DNA of 64,000 nucleotides from Prevotella sp. P3-122 (GTDB lineage Bacteria > Bacteroidota > Bacteroidia > Bacteroidales > Bacteroidaceae): positions 1-64,000 of the forward strand of contig NZ_NPJH01000049.1 of NCBI RefSeq assembly GCF_002251365.1, in the 5' to 3' direction. Each line of letters starts with the position of its first letter. Position 1 is the stretch's first letter. Shown here one piece after another: positions 1 through 8,565 of this stretch. A program made the position numbers and the translations under genes. The notes below the pieces were generated by a model. The model searched no databases. It saw only the letters and a list, made by a program, of their open reading frames with translations, and was not told the DNA's origin.

Positions 1-725
1 AAAAAAAACGTGATAGCCACATATCCGTTGTTGAGTGCCCACTGGTCGGTGTCCTCGGCCAAGGGTTCGTCGTTGAGGTAGTTTCCAACCATCCAATAGT
101 AGTCGTACCCCCTCGGGTGATGGTCGGCGACCACCTCGTTGACCCATCGTCCGAAAGTCATGCGGCAGACCTTTACTCCCTCGAACTCCTGCCTTGCCGG
201 GAAGTTTACGTTCAGACAAACTCCACGTGGCAATCCTCCGTCGAGCACCTTGGCCACAATCGCCCTGACGTATGGTGCAAGCGGGGAGAGGTCAGCGTCA
301 TGATTGTAGTAGCAGCTTGAGAAGGCCACAGAGGGTATATACTTCATACATCCCTCCTTGGCAATGCCCATGGTTCCGCTATAATGGTTGTTTACGGTGG
401 AATTGTCGCCGTGGTTTATGCCTCCTATGACCATGTCGGGCATCTTTCCGCCGAGTATTCTGTCGATGGCCAGCTTGACACAGTCGACGGGGGTGCCGTT
501 GCACGCCCATATCTCCACGTTGTCTTGCCTGCTTATGGGCTTGAGCCTCAGAGGCAGCTCTGAGGAGAAGGCGCATGAATACCCGCTACGCGGGCCGTCG
601 GGTGCGCATACAAGCAGCCGCACCCCTGTCGGGGCAAGCATGTCAACCAGAGCGTTGATGCCCGGCGCCATGTAGCCGTCATCGTTCGAAATCAATATTA
701 ATGGTATGTCTGTATTGCTCATCAT
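1..725 (-). CDS. surE: 5'/3'-nucleotidase SurE (3' end outside window)
   Basis: Leftward reading frame of 241 codons that runs off the window start, so the C-terminus is missing. SurE is a metal-dependent phosphatase that removes phosphate from nucleoside monophosphates. The translation has the family signatures: SNDDG near residues 13-17 (metal-binding Asp pair), GTPVDCV, GGINHGDN and SGTMGIA. Two ATGs lie in tandem at 725 and 722 and either could be the start. A TACTTTTG box sits about 20 bp upstream at 745-752. It is divergent from parA. The usual SurE length is about 250 aa, so only a few residues should be missing. Confidence 0.93.
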   Translation of the reverse strand, partial: MMSNTDIPLILISNDDGYMAPGINALVDMLAPTGVRLLVCAPDGPRSGYSCAFSSELPLRLKPISRQDNVEIWACNGTPVDCVKLAIDRILGGKMPDMVIGGINHGDNSTVNNHYSGTMGIAKEGCMKYIPSVAFSSCYYNHDADLSPLAPYVRAIVAKVLDGGLPRGVCLNVNFPARQEFEGVKVCRMTFGRWVNEVVADHHPRGYDYYWMVGNYLNDEPLAEDTDQWALNNGYVAITFF

Positions 726-744
726 ATATTTTAAATTTTTCCTG

Positions 745-752
745 CAAAAGTA
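745..752 (-). promoter_or_regulatory. Bacteroidetes -7 box for surE
   Basis: TACTTTTG on the minus strand fits the Bacteroidetes sigma consensus TAnnTTTG and lies about 20 bp before the surE start. Confidence 0.55.
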
Positions 753-793
753 CGAAAAAAGGTTTAAATTACGTCTATCTCACATAAAATATG

Positions 794-801
794 TAACTTT
801 G
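794..801 (+). promoter_or_regulatory. Bacteroidetes -7 box for the parA operon
   Basis: TAACTTTG matches TAnnTTTG and lies 33 bp before the parA ATG. It probably drives the run parA to pectinesterase, because no comparable box was noticed in the short gaps between those genes. Confidence 0.6.
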
Positions 802-833
802 CAAAATAATTTATGCATTAACATAGAATAAAA

Positions 834-1598
834 ATGGCAAAGATAATTGCATTGGCAAACCAGAAAGGCGGTGTCGGCAAGACGACAACGTCGATAAACC
901 TTGCAGCATCGCTCGCAACCCTTGAGAAGTCTGTTCTCGTTGTCGACGCGGACCCACAGGCCAACGCCTCCTCCGGACTGGGTGTCGACCTGGCAGAAGT
1001 AGACTGCTCGCTTTACGAGTGCATCATAGACCATGCCGACGTGAGGGACGCCATCTATACCACCGACATCAACGGCCTGGACATCATTCCGAGCCACATC
1101 GACCTTGTTGGCGCAGAGATAGAGATGCTGAACCTGGACAACAGGGAGAAGGTGATAAAGCAAGTGCTCGAACCAATACGCAACGACTACGACTACATCC
1201 TCATCGACTGCTCGCCCTCGCTGGGCCTTATCACCGTCAATGCCCTTACGGCTGCCGACTCCGTGATAATACCCGTGCAATGCGAGTACTTCGCCCTTGA
1301 GGGTATCAGCAAACTTCTGAACACCATCAAGATTATCAAGAGCAAGCTGAACCCACGGCTCGAGATAGAGGGCTTCCTGCTGACGATGTACGACAGCCGC
1401 CTTCGTCTGGCAAACCTTATCTACGACGAGGTGAAGCGACATTTCCAGGAGCTGGTCTTCAAGACCGTCATCCAGCGCAACGTGAAGCTCAGCGAGTGTC
1501 CGAGCCACGGCTTACCCGTAATCCTATACGACGCAGACTCCACAGGCAGCAAGAACCACCTGATGCTTGCAAAAGAAATCATTAACAAGAACAAATAA
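834..1598 (+). CDS. parA: Chromosome partitioning ATPase ParA/Soj
   Basis: 254 aa ParA/Soj-type P-loop ATPase that with ParB moves replication origins. The deviant Walker A motif KGGVGKTTT is at residues 11-19, followed by VVDADPQANAS (Walker A' region, about 37-47) and the Walker B-like strand YILIDCSPSLG (about 121-131). Length is normal for the small chromosomal Soj type without an N-terminal HTH. The stop codon abuts the ATG of parB, implying translational coupling. ATG start with a TAACTTTG promoter 33 bp upstream. Confidence 0.96.
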   Translation: MAKIIALANQKGGVGKTTTSINLAASLATLEKSVLVVDADPQANASSGLGVDLAEVDCSLYECIIDHADVRDAIYTTDINGLDIIPSHIDLVGAEIEMLNLDNREKVIKQVLEPIRNDYDYILIDCSPSLGLITVNALTAADSVIIPVQCEYFALEGISKLLNTIKIIKSKLNPRLEIEGFLLTMYDSRLRLANLIYDEVKRHFQELVFKTVIQRNVKLSECPSHGLPVILYDADSTGSKNHLMLAKEIINKNK

Positions 1599-2489
1599 AT
1601 GGCAGTACACAAGAAATACAACGCACTCGGCCGGGGACTCGATGCCCTCATCTCTACCGAGAACGTGCGCACCCAGGGCAGCTCGACAATCAACGAGATA
1701 GCCATTGACCAGATAGAGGCAAACCCCAACCAGCCACGACGGGAATTCGACGAGGAGTCGCTGCATGAGCTTGCCATAAGCATCAGGGAGATAGGCATCA
1801 TCCAGCCCATAACGCTCAGGCAGGTTGCCGACAACCGTTTCCAGATTATCGCTGGCGAACGCCGCTGGCGCGCATCGCAGATGGCTGGTCTGAAAGCTAT
1901 CCCTGCATACATCCGTACCATCAACGACGAGAACGTCATGGAGATGGCCCTCGTGGAGAACATCCAGCGCGAGGACCTGAATGCCATAGAGATTGCCCTT
2001 GCATACGAGCATCTGATTGAGAATACCGGCATGACTCAGGAGAAGGTCTCCGAGCGGGTAGGCAAGAGCCGCACTGCCATCACCAACTACCTTCGCCTGC
2101 TGAAGCTGCCCGCACAGATACAGATGGCTTTGCAGAAGCACGAGATAGACATGGGACACGCCCGCGCCCTACTGTCGCTCGACAGCCCGTCGATGCAGAT
2201 AAAGCTCTACAAGGAGATACAGAAGAACAACTACTCTGTGAGGAAAGTAGAGGCTCTGGTGAACAGAATAAAGAACGGCGAGGACATAGAGAGCAGCAAG
2301 AAGAATGTAGATGCCGCCAACTCGCACTCGGCTGCCATGACCACCCTGAAGAACCAGCTTTCGACATTCTTCAACGCCAAGGTACAGCTGACATGCAACG
2401 CCCGCGGCAAGGGAAAAATCAGCATACCATTTGCTGACGAGACGGAGCTGGAGCGTATCATGAACATGTTCGACAAAATGAAAGGATAA
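1599..2489 (+). CDS. parB: Chromosome partitioning protein ParB
   Basis: 296 aa ParB/Spo0J family protein, the CTPase clamp that loads at parS and stimulates ParA. Begins directly after the parA stop. The N-terminus carries the LGRGLDALI motif typical of chromosomal ParB. The ParB/Srx domain is at about 35-125, with PRREFDEESL and the CTP-binding GERRWRAS near residues 86-93. The helix-turn-helix (VSERVGKSRTAITNYLRLLKLP) is at about 150-172. The C-terminal dimerisation segment follows a Ser/Lys-rich linker. Confidence 0.96.
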   Translation: MAVHKKYNALGRGLDALISTENVRTQGSSTINEIAIDQIEANPNQPRREFDEESLHELAISIREIGIIQPITLRQVADNRFQIIAGERRWRASQMAGLKAIPAYIRTINDENVMEMALVENIQREDLNAIEIALAYEHLIENTGMTQEKVSERVGKSRTAITNYLRLLKLPAQIQMALQKHEIDMGHARALLSLDSPSMQIKLYKEIQKNNYSVRKVEALVNRIKNGEDIESSKKNVDAANSHSAAMTTLKNQLSTFFNAKVQLTCNARGKGKISIPFADETELERIMNMFDKMKG

Positions 2490-2496
2490 TCGCATA

Positions 2497-3267
2497 GTGG
2501 TCAACAGGCTTTCAGATTTTTTCCGCAAGAGCATCCCGGCAGCAGCCATTCTTGCCTGTCTCTCTTACCCCGCATACGCTCAGGAGGACAGCTCGGCAAC
2601 CGTGGTTCCCGTAAAACCTCAGACGGAAAAGAATATAGCATATACAGATTCCGCATGGACAGCAGACTCGCTCGCCATGATGAGCGAGGAGGTCGAAGTA
2701 CCGATAGAGCTGCTGCCCGACTCGCTGGTTCCTAAAAAGAGAGCCAAGCGTGACTGGGCAACATGGAAACCTAACGCCAAGAAGGCCATGTGGCTTGCCC
2801 TCGTCATCCCAGGCGCAGGACAGATATACAACCGCAAATACTGGAAATTGCCCATCATCTATGGAGGTTTTGTCGGTTGCGCCTACGCCATGCGATGGAA
2901 CAACATGATGTACCGCGACTACTCGCAAGCCTATTTGGACATAATGGACGATGACCCTCAGACGCAGAGCTACAACCAGTTTCTGCATCTGGGCAACCAG
3001 ATAACCCCCGAGAACACCCAGCGTTGGCAGGAGATATTCCGTAAGCGCAAGGACCGCTACCGCCGTTGGCGCGACATGAGTTTCTTCTGCATGTTGGGAG
3101 TGTATGCCCTGTCAGTAATCGACGCATATGTCGACGCCTCGCTGTCTGAGTTCGACATAAGTCCAGACCTGAGCCTCAGCGTGGCTCCGACAATATCGAG
3201 CCAGAAGACAGATCTTACGGGAAGCCGGCATACATCTGTGGGAGTCAGCTGCAGCCTGAACTTCTAA
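2497..3267 (+). CDS. DUF5683 domain-containing exported protein
   Basis: 256 aa. The chosen start is GTG at 2497, 7 bp after parB, because it retains an N-terminal hydrophobic segment ending in AYAQE that looks like a signal peptide; no ATG lies between it and that segment. The conserved block from about residue 100 (LVIPGAGQIYNRKYWKLP) with following hydrophobic stretches is characteristic of DUF5683, a Bacteroidetes family of unknown function, probably envelope-associated. It sits between parB and mltD, an arrangement I recall as common in Bacteroidales. No catalytic residues are evident. Confidence 0.85.
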   Translation: MVNRLSDFFRKSIPAAAILACLSYPAYAQEDSSATVVPVKPQTEKNIAYTDSAWTADSLAMMSEEVEVPIELLPDSLVPKKRAKRDWATWKPNAKKAMWLALVIPGAGQIYNRKYWKLPIIYGGFVGCAYAMRWNNMMYRDYSQAYLDIMDDDPQTQSYNQFLHLGNQITPENTQRWQEIFRKRKDRYRRWRDMSFFCMLGVYALSVIDAYVDASLSEFDISPDLSLSVAPTISSQKTDLTGSRHTSVGVSCSLNF

Positions 3268-3330
3268 GAGACGGCACCGGAAACAACAAAAACAAACGCA
3301 CCCAAAAACCAACACGTACCAAACAAAGGA

Positions 3331-4641
3331 ATGATGAAGAGAACAATATTTGCAACAGCGGTCATGGCATTACTCATATCAGGCCATGCTTCTGCCCAGA
3401 ACGACGAGACGGAAATCATAGTGACTGACAATAATGGCAATGAGGAGGAGATAGACCTCCCAGAGGCCATGACATATGAGCTGGACAGCCTGCTCAACCT
3501 CTACAACGCAAAGACATACCTTAGGCCTGCCGACGACTGCAACATGTCGGACGTTAATCCTGTCTATGACAAGGAGACCTACAAGGAACGTCTAAACAGA
3601 CTGCCGACAGTCATAGAAATGCCCTACAATGACGTTGTACAGATGTTCATAGACAGATACACAGGCCGCCTACGCCGCTCTGTAAGCTACATGCTTGGCG
3701 CACAGAACTTCTACATGCCCATCTTCGAGCAGGCTCTTGAGACTTACGGCCTTCCTCTGGAACTGAAATACCTGCCCGTCATAGAGTCCGCCCTTAACCC
3801 AAAGGCCGTTTCGAGGGTTGGAGCCACGGGGCTCTGGCAGTTCATGCTCGCCACTGGCAAGCAATACGGACTTGAGGTAAACTCGCTCATCGACGAGCGT
3901 TGCGACCCCGTGAAAGCATCTTATGCCGCCGCCCACTATCTTAGCGACCTGTACAGGATATTCGGTGACTGGAACCTCGTCATCGCAGCCTACAACGCCG
4001 GACCAGACAACATAACAAAGGCCATACACAGGGCGAAAGGCGTGAAGGACTATTGGCACATATACCCATATCTGCCAAAAGAAACCCGAGGGTATGTTCC
4101 GGCATTCATAGCCGCTAACTACGTTATGAGCTACTATTGCGACCATAACATCTGCCCGATGGAGACCAAGTTGCCAGTAAAGACTGACACAATAATGGTA
4201 GACCGCGACGTGCGGTTCGAGCAGATTACCCACTTCCTCGACATTCCACAAGACCAACTGGCAACCCTAAATCCGCAATACAGACACAACATAGTAAATG
4301 GAGCCAATAAGCTGTCGTCGATAAGGCTTCCTGAAACAATGGTTACCACCTTCATCGACAATCAGGACTCCATCTATGCATACGTACCCGAAAACGTGAC
4401 CAGCAAGCGTAGCGAGGTGGCTGTAAATACCATCGAGCCTGCCTCGTCAGGAAGCAAGAAAAGCTCGTCGAAGAGCCGCAAGAGACAGAGCAAGACCAAA
4501 GGTAAGAGCATTACCATCAGGCAGGGCGACACCCTAAGCGAGATAGCCGCACGCAACCATACGACCGTGGCAAAGCTTAAGAAACTTAACAAAATAAGCG
4601 GAACAAGCATCAGGGCTGGAAAGAAACTGAGGGTAAGATAG
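3331..4641 (+). CDS. mltD: Membrane-bound lytic murein transglycosylase D-like (SLT + LysM)
   Basis: 436 aa peptidoglycan-cleaving transglycosylase. Signal peptide at residues 1-22 (ending SAQ). The SLT domain covers about 130-245: the catalytic Glu is in ESALNP (E152), followed by GATGLWQFM and AAYNAGP, the standard family 1 motifs. A Ser/Lys/Arg-rich linker (about 372-390) leads to one C-terminal LysM domain (about 392-436, QGDTLSEIAARNHT) for glycan binding. Two ATGs (3331, 3334) are equally possible starts. Likely co-transcribed with the upstream parAB genes; gap 63 bp. Confidence 0.93.
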   Translation: MMKRTIFATAVMALLISGHASAQNDETEIIVTDNNGNEEEIDLPEAMTYELDSLLNLYNAKTYLRPADDCNMSDVNPVYDKETYKERLNRLPTVIEMPYNDVVQMFIDRYTGRLRRSVSYMLGAQNFYMPIFEQALETYGLPLELKYLPVIESALNPKAVSRVGATGLWQFMLATGKQYGLEVNSLIDERCDPVKASYAAAHYLSDLYRIFGDWNLVIAAYNAGPDNITKAIHRAKGVKDYWHIYPYLPKETRGYVPAFIAANYVMSYYCDHNICPMETKLPVKTDTIMVDRDVRFEQITHFLDIPQDQLATLNPQYRHNIVNGANKLSSIRLPETMVTTFIDNQDSIYAYVPENVTSKRSEVAVNTIEPASSGSKKSSSKSRKRQSKTKGKSITIRQGDTLSEIAARNHTTVAKLKKLNKISGTSIRAGKKLRVR

Positions 4642-4719
4642 GAAAAAGACAAACTGGACAGACGACTGCAGGCCTATACCTTATTATATATATACTGACA
4701 AACAACGGAGGAAAAAGAC

Positions 4720-6990
4720 ATGGAAAACCAAGAGCTGACTAACAAGGAGCGTGAGATTGCTGACGACAAGCTTATAACTGGAGCCTTCGAGCAACTCCTT
4801 CAGATATATATCGACTCACCACACCGCAAGAAGGTGGACATCATCACCAAGGCTTTCAACTTCGCGAGGCAGGCACACAAGGGCGTAAGACGACTGTCGG
4901 GAGAACCGTACATCATGCACCCGATAGCAGTGGCACGTATAGCCTGCGAGGAGATGGGGTTGGGTTCCACGAGCATTAGTGCCGCCCTGCTGCACGATGT
5001 GGTCGAGGACACAGACTATACCGTAGAGGACATAGAGAACATATTCGGTTCAAAGATAGCCATGATTGTCGACGGACTGACAAAAATCAGTGGAGGCATT
5101 TTTGGCGACAAGGCATCAGCTCAGGCAGAGAATTTCAAGAAGCTGCTGCTCACCATGAGCGACGATATAAGGGTCATCCTGATAAAAATCTGCGACCGCC
5201 TGCACAACATGCGTACCCTGCAGTCGCAGGCTCCAAACAAGCAATACAAGATTGCAGGAGAGACGTTGTACATATACGCTCCGCTGGCCAACCGTCTTGG
5301 TCTGAACAAGATAAAGACAGAGCTTGAGGATCTGAGCTTCAGATACGAGCACCCCGACAAATACGAGGACATACGAAAGAAACTGTCTCTTTCTGAGGAG
5401 GAACGAAACAAGCTCTTTGCTGACTTTACGGCTCCCATACGCGAGTCACTTGACTCCATGGGCATACAATACGAGATTAAGGCCAGGGTAAAGAGCCCCT
5501 ATTCCATCTGGAACAAGATGCAGAACAAGCATGTCACCTTCGACGAGATATATGACATTCTTGCCGTGCGCATAATCTTCACTCCACAGGTGCGGGCAAA
5601 CGAGATTTACGAGTGCTTCAATATCTATGTCGCCCTGAGCAAAATCTACAAGAGCCACCCCGACCGCCTGCGCGACTGGCTAAACCATCCGAAAGCCAAC
5701 GGCTATCAGGCCCTGCACGTGACGCTCATGTCGAAGCAGGGACGATGGATAGAGGTGCAAATCAGAAGCGACCGCATGAACGAGATTGCCGAACAGGGTT
5801 TCGCCGCCCACTGGAAATACAAGGAGGGCGACCAGCCTCATGAGGACGAGGGAGAGTTGAACGACTGGCTCCGCACTATCAAGGAAATTCTTGATGACCC
5901 ACAGCCCGATGCGATGGACTTTCTCGATGCCATCAAGCTTAATCTCTTCGCAAGCGAGATTTTCGTCTTCACACCAAAGGGCGAGGTGAAGACCATGCCT
6001 GCCAACTGTACGGTCCTGGACTTCGCTTTCCAGATACACACGTTCCTTGGCAGTCATTGCATTGGTGCGAAAGTCAACCATAAGCTCGTACCCCTGAGCC
6101 ACAAGCTCAAGAGCGGTGACCAGGTGGAGGTACTTACTTCGAAGTCGCAACATGTGCAGCCGTCATGGATCACATTCGCCTCTACGGCAAAGGCCAAGGC
6201 GAAGATCCAGGCCATACTGAGACGTGACAACCGCGAGTTACAGAAGAAAGGCGAGGACACCCTGAAGCAATGGCTTGAGAAGAACGAGACCGAACTGACA
6301 ACATCGGTTGTCGAGAAATTGTGCGAGTTCCACGAGATACAGAAGGCCGAGGACTTCTTCCTGGCTCTTGGCGAGCGTACCATATTGTTGGGCGAGAAAG
6401 ACCTAAACGAACTGCATGGCAAGAGCCAGAAGTCGGGCGCGGAAACGTCCGGATGGCGCAAGTTCGTGCCGTTCCTCGGGAAAGGCAAAAAGAAGGAGGA
6501 GAATCCACAGACCAAGAAACTCGTAGTAGGCAAGGACTTCAACAAGAAGAAGCCATGCATAATCTCTGAGAAGTCAATAGGCATGTACATCATCCCCACA
6601 TGCTGCCACGCCATTCCTGGCGACGACATCCTGGGATATATCGACAACAAGAACCAGATAGAGCTTCACCAAAGGGCATGCCCCGTAGCCAACAGGCTCA
6701 AGTCGAGCTTTGGCAACCGTATTCTCGACGCAAAATGGGACATGCACAAAGTGCTCTTCTTTGATGCCACCATCCAGATAAGGGGAATCGACCGCAAGGG
6801 CATGCTCCACGATATATCCGATGTCATCACAGAGAAGCTTGATGTCAATATCCATCGTGTGACCATCAGCGCTGACGACGGCATATACGACGGAAAGATA
6901 GAAATACGAGTCCACGACCGTGCCGAGGTGCAGGAAATAGTAGATGCGCTAAAGCAGATAGAGGACATGCAGGAGGTTATACAAATCTAA
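4720..6990 (+). CDS. rel: Bifunctional (p)ppGpp synthetase/hydrolase, RelA/SpoT family
   Basis: 756 aa Rel protein controlling the stringent response. Domain order: HD hydrolase (about 40-200; MHP at 66-68 and the HD pair at 92-93 in LLHDVVEDTDY), synthetase (about 260-375; KSPYSIWNKMQ and NGYQALHVTL), TGS (about 410-470), conserved helical region, and a C-terminal ACT/RRM domain (about 685-756; IRGIDRKGMLHDISDVI). The intact HD residues argue for hydrolase as well as synthetase activity. Lies 78 bp after mltD in the same direction. Confidence 0.95.
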   Translation: MENQELTNKEREIADDKLITGAFEQLLQIYIDSPHRKKVDIITKAFNFARQAHKGVRRLSGEPYIMHPIAVARIACEEMGLGSTSISAALLHDVVEDTDYTVEDIENIFGSKIAMIVDGLTKISGGIFGDKASAQAENFKKLLLTMSDDIRVILIKICDRLHNMRTLQSQAPNKQYKIAGETLYIYAPLANRLGLNKIKTELEDLSFRYEHPDKYEDIRKKLSLSEEERNKLFADFTAPIRESLDSMGIQYEIKARVKSPYSIWNKMQNKHVTFDEIYDILAVRIIFTPQVRANEIYECFNIYVALSKIYKSHPDRLRDWLNHPKANGYQALHVTLMSKQGRWIEVQIRSDRMNEIAEQGFAAHWKYKEGDQPHEDEGELNDWLRTIKEILDDPQPDAMDFLDAIKLNLFASEIFVFTPKGEVKTMPANCTVLDFAFQIHTFLGSHCIGAKVNHKLVPLSHKLKSGDQVEVLTSKSQHVQPSWITFASTAKAKAKIQAILRRDNRELQKKGEDTLKQWLEKNETELTTSVVEKLCEFHEIQKAEDFFLALGERTILLGEKDLNELHGKSQKSGAETSGWRKFVPFLGKGKKKEENPQTKKLVVGKDFNKKKPCIISEKSIGMYIIPTCCHAIPGDDILGYIDNKNQIELHQRACPVANRLKSSFGNRILDAKWDMHKVLFFDATIQIRGIDRKGMLHDISDVITEKLDVNIHRVTISADDGIYDGKIEIRVHDRAEVQEIVDALKQIEDMQEVIQI

Positions 6991-7013
6991 TAATACTAAT
7001 CAACAACAGAACC

Positions 7014-7967
7014 ATGCGCAACATACTTCTTCTAACAGCTCTGCTCCTGCTGCTGTCGTCATCAGCAGCACAGGCGGCCAGCAAGTACGATAATCCCGAC
7101 ACAATATTCGTGGCCCGCGACGGCACGGCAGAGTTCCGCAATGTCGCCGAAGCTATCGAGGTGTGCCGTGCCTTCATGGAATACCACAAGGTGATATTTG
7201 TCAAGAAGGGCATCTACAAGGAGAAGCTTATCATTCCCTCGTGGCTCGACAATATAGAGATATGTGGCGAGGACCGCGACCAGACGGTCATCACATACGA
7301 CGACCACGCCAATATCCTCATGCCCGAGACAGGGAAACCCATGGGAACCTTCAGGACATACACCCTGAAGATTGATGGCAACGGCATAACGCTGAAGAAC
7401 ATCACCATCGAGAACAACGCCGCACGCCTTGGACAGGCCGTTGCCCTGCATACCACTGGCGACCGGCTGACTTTCGTCAACTGCCGCTTCCTGGGCAATC
7501 AGGATACCGTCTTCACAGGCAAGGCTGGCACGCGCCTGCTGTTCAGCGGCTGCTACATCGAGGGAACAACCGATTTTATCTTTGGTCCCTCCACGGCATG
7601 GTTTGAAGACTGCACCATCTGCTCCAAGGCTGACAGCTATATCACGGCAGCCTCAACGCCTTCCGACCAACAAATAGGCTACGTATTCAGCAACTGCAGG
7701 CTAACAGCAGCCGAAGGCATCACGAAGGTGTACCTTGGCCGTCCATGGCGTCCCTATGCCCACACGGTTTTCATGAATTGCCACTTGGGAAGCCACATAC
7801 GTCCCGAGGGATGGGAAAACTGGCGCAATCCAGCCAACGAGAAAACGGCACGCTATGCGGAATATGGCAACAGCGGCGATGGAGCGAAGACTGAGCAAAG
7901 GGTCGGATGGAGCCGACAACTTACAAAGAAGGAAGCCTCTGAGTTGAATAAACAAAGAGGATTTTGA
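7014..7967 (+). CDS. Pectinesterase (pectin methylesterase, CE8)
   Basis: 317 aa secreted enzyme that removes methyl esters from homogalacturonan. Signal peptide about 1-22 (ends AQAAS). The right-handed beta-helix carries all CE8 hallmarks: Q141 in GQAVAL, Q163/D164 in GNQDTVF, the second Asp D187 in TTDFIFG, and R243 in LGRPW. Located 23 bp after rel and probably at the end of that transcript, although its job is unrelated. It fits with the GH43 genes nearby as part of a pectin/arabinan-degrading capacity. Confidence 0.92.
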   Translation: MRNILLLTALLLLLSSSAAQAASKYDNPDTIFVARDGTAEFRNVAEAIEVCRAFMEYHKVIFVKKGIYKEKLIIPSWLDNIEICGEDRDQTVITYDDHANILMPETGKPMGTFRTYTLKIDGNGITLKNITIENNAARLGQAVALHTTGDRLTFVNCRFLGNQDTVFTGKAGTRLLFSGCYIEGTTDFIFGPSTAWFEDCTICSKADSYITAASTPSDQQIGYVFSNCRLTAAEGITKVYLGRPWRPYAHTVFMNCHLGSHIRPEGWENWRNPANEKTARYAEYGNSGDGAKTEQRVGWSRQLTKKEASELNKQRGF

Positions 7968-8047
7968 AGGAGGAACAGAAGCACAAGATAAAAAAGAGAA
8001 ATCGAAACTTAGAGATATCAAGGTGTCAAGATGTCGAAGTGGATGCC

Positions 8048-8398
8048 TCAGGTAAGGGTGTCAATATGCTTTTTCAGGTCTTTCAGCTGGTCTCTGACAG
8101 AAATTAGAGTGTTGAGGATGTCGGCACTTCGGTCGGCTCCCTCCTTGTTGACGTTGAGCATCTTTCTTGCAGCAGCAATCTTGAAGCCCCTGACCTTGAC
8201 CAGATTGTATATCACCTTCAGCTGCTCTATATCTTTCTCGGTATATTGTCTGATGCCTGTTCCGCGGGCAGTCTTCGGCTTAATCTGCGGAAACTCCGAC
8301 TCCCAGAAACGCAGCGTGCTCTCGGCAACGCCAAGCATCTGGGCCACTTCCTTTATGGAATAATATATCTTGAGATTCTTGTCCTTGTTAAGTACCAT
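8048..8398 (-). CDS. MerR-family transcriptional regulator
   Basis: 116 aa. The N-terminal winged HTH (YYSIKEVAQMLGVAESTLRFWESEFPQIKP, about 12-41) and the second half RQYTEKDIEQLKVIYNLVKVRGFKIAAARKML match MerR. The C-terminal helix is short, with no effector domain or Cys cluster, so the inducer is unknown. Divergent from alaS; the 167-bp intergenic region has promoter boxes in both directions. Confidence 0.88.
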   Translation of the reverse strand: MVLNKDKNLKIYYSIKEVAQMLGVAESTLRFWESEFPQIKPKTARGTGIRQYTEKDIEQLKVIYNLVKVRGFKIAAARKMLNVNKEGADRSADILNTLISVRDQLKDLKKHIDTLT

Positions 8399-8424
8399 GA
8401 TAAGCTATTTCATAGATTTTGCGA

Positions 8425-8432
8425 CAAAGATA
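8425..8432 (-). promoter_or_regulatory. -7 box for the MerR gene
   Basis: TATCTTTG on the minus strand, 26 bp before the MerR start, with a TTG (8452-8454) 19 bp further upstream as a candidate -33 element. Confidence 0.5.
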
Positions 8433-8476
8433 GCAAATAATTTCCAATTAACAATCTACAATTATTAATTTATTAG

Positions 8477-8484
8477 TATCTTTG
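8477..8484 (+). promoter_or_regulatory. -7 box for alaS
   Basis: TATCTTTG, a perfect TAnnTTTG match, 81 bp before the alaS ATG, leaving a leader of about 75 nt. Confidence 0.55.
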
Positions 8485-8565
8485 CAACGTTTTTGACGAT
8501 AGGGGTCAACTATCGTGAAACAAGGAATCCAAAACAAAAACAAAAACGAATAACAACATACAGAC

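Noticed and set aside
217..234. CACGTG-centred sequence near parAB as a possible parS site
   Set aside because: Only about half of the flanking bases fit the parS consensus TGTTnCACGTGnAACA, and it lies within conserved surE coding sequence.
780..1508. 242-aa leftward ORF over parA
   Set aside because: Shadow of parA, whose Walker motifs and promoter are clear.
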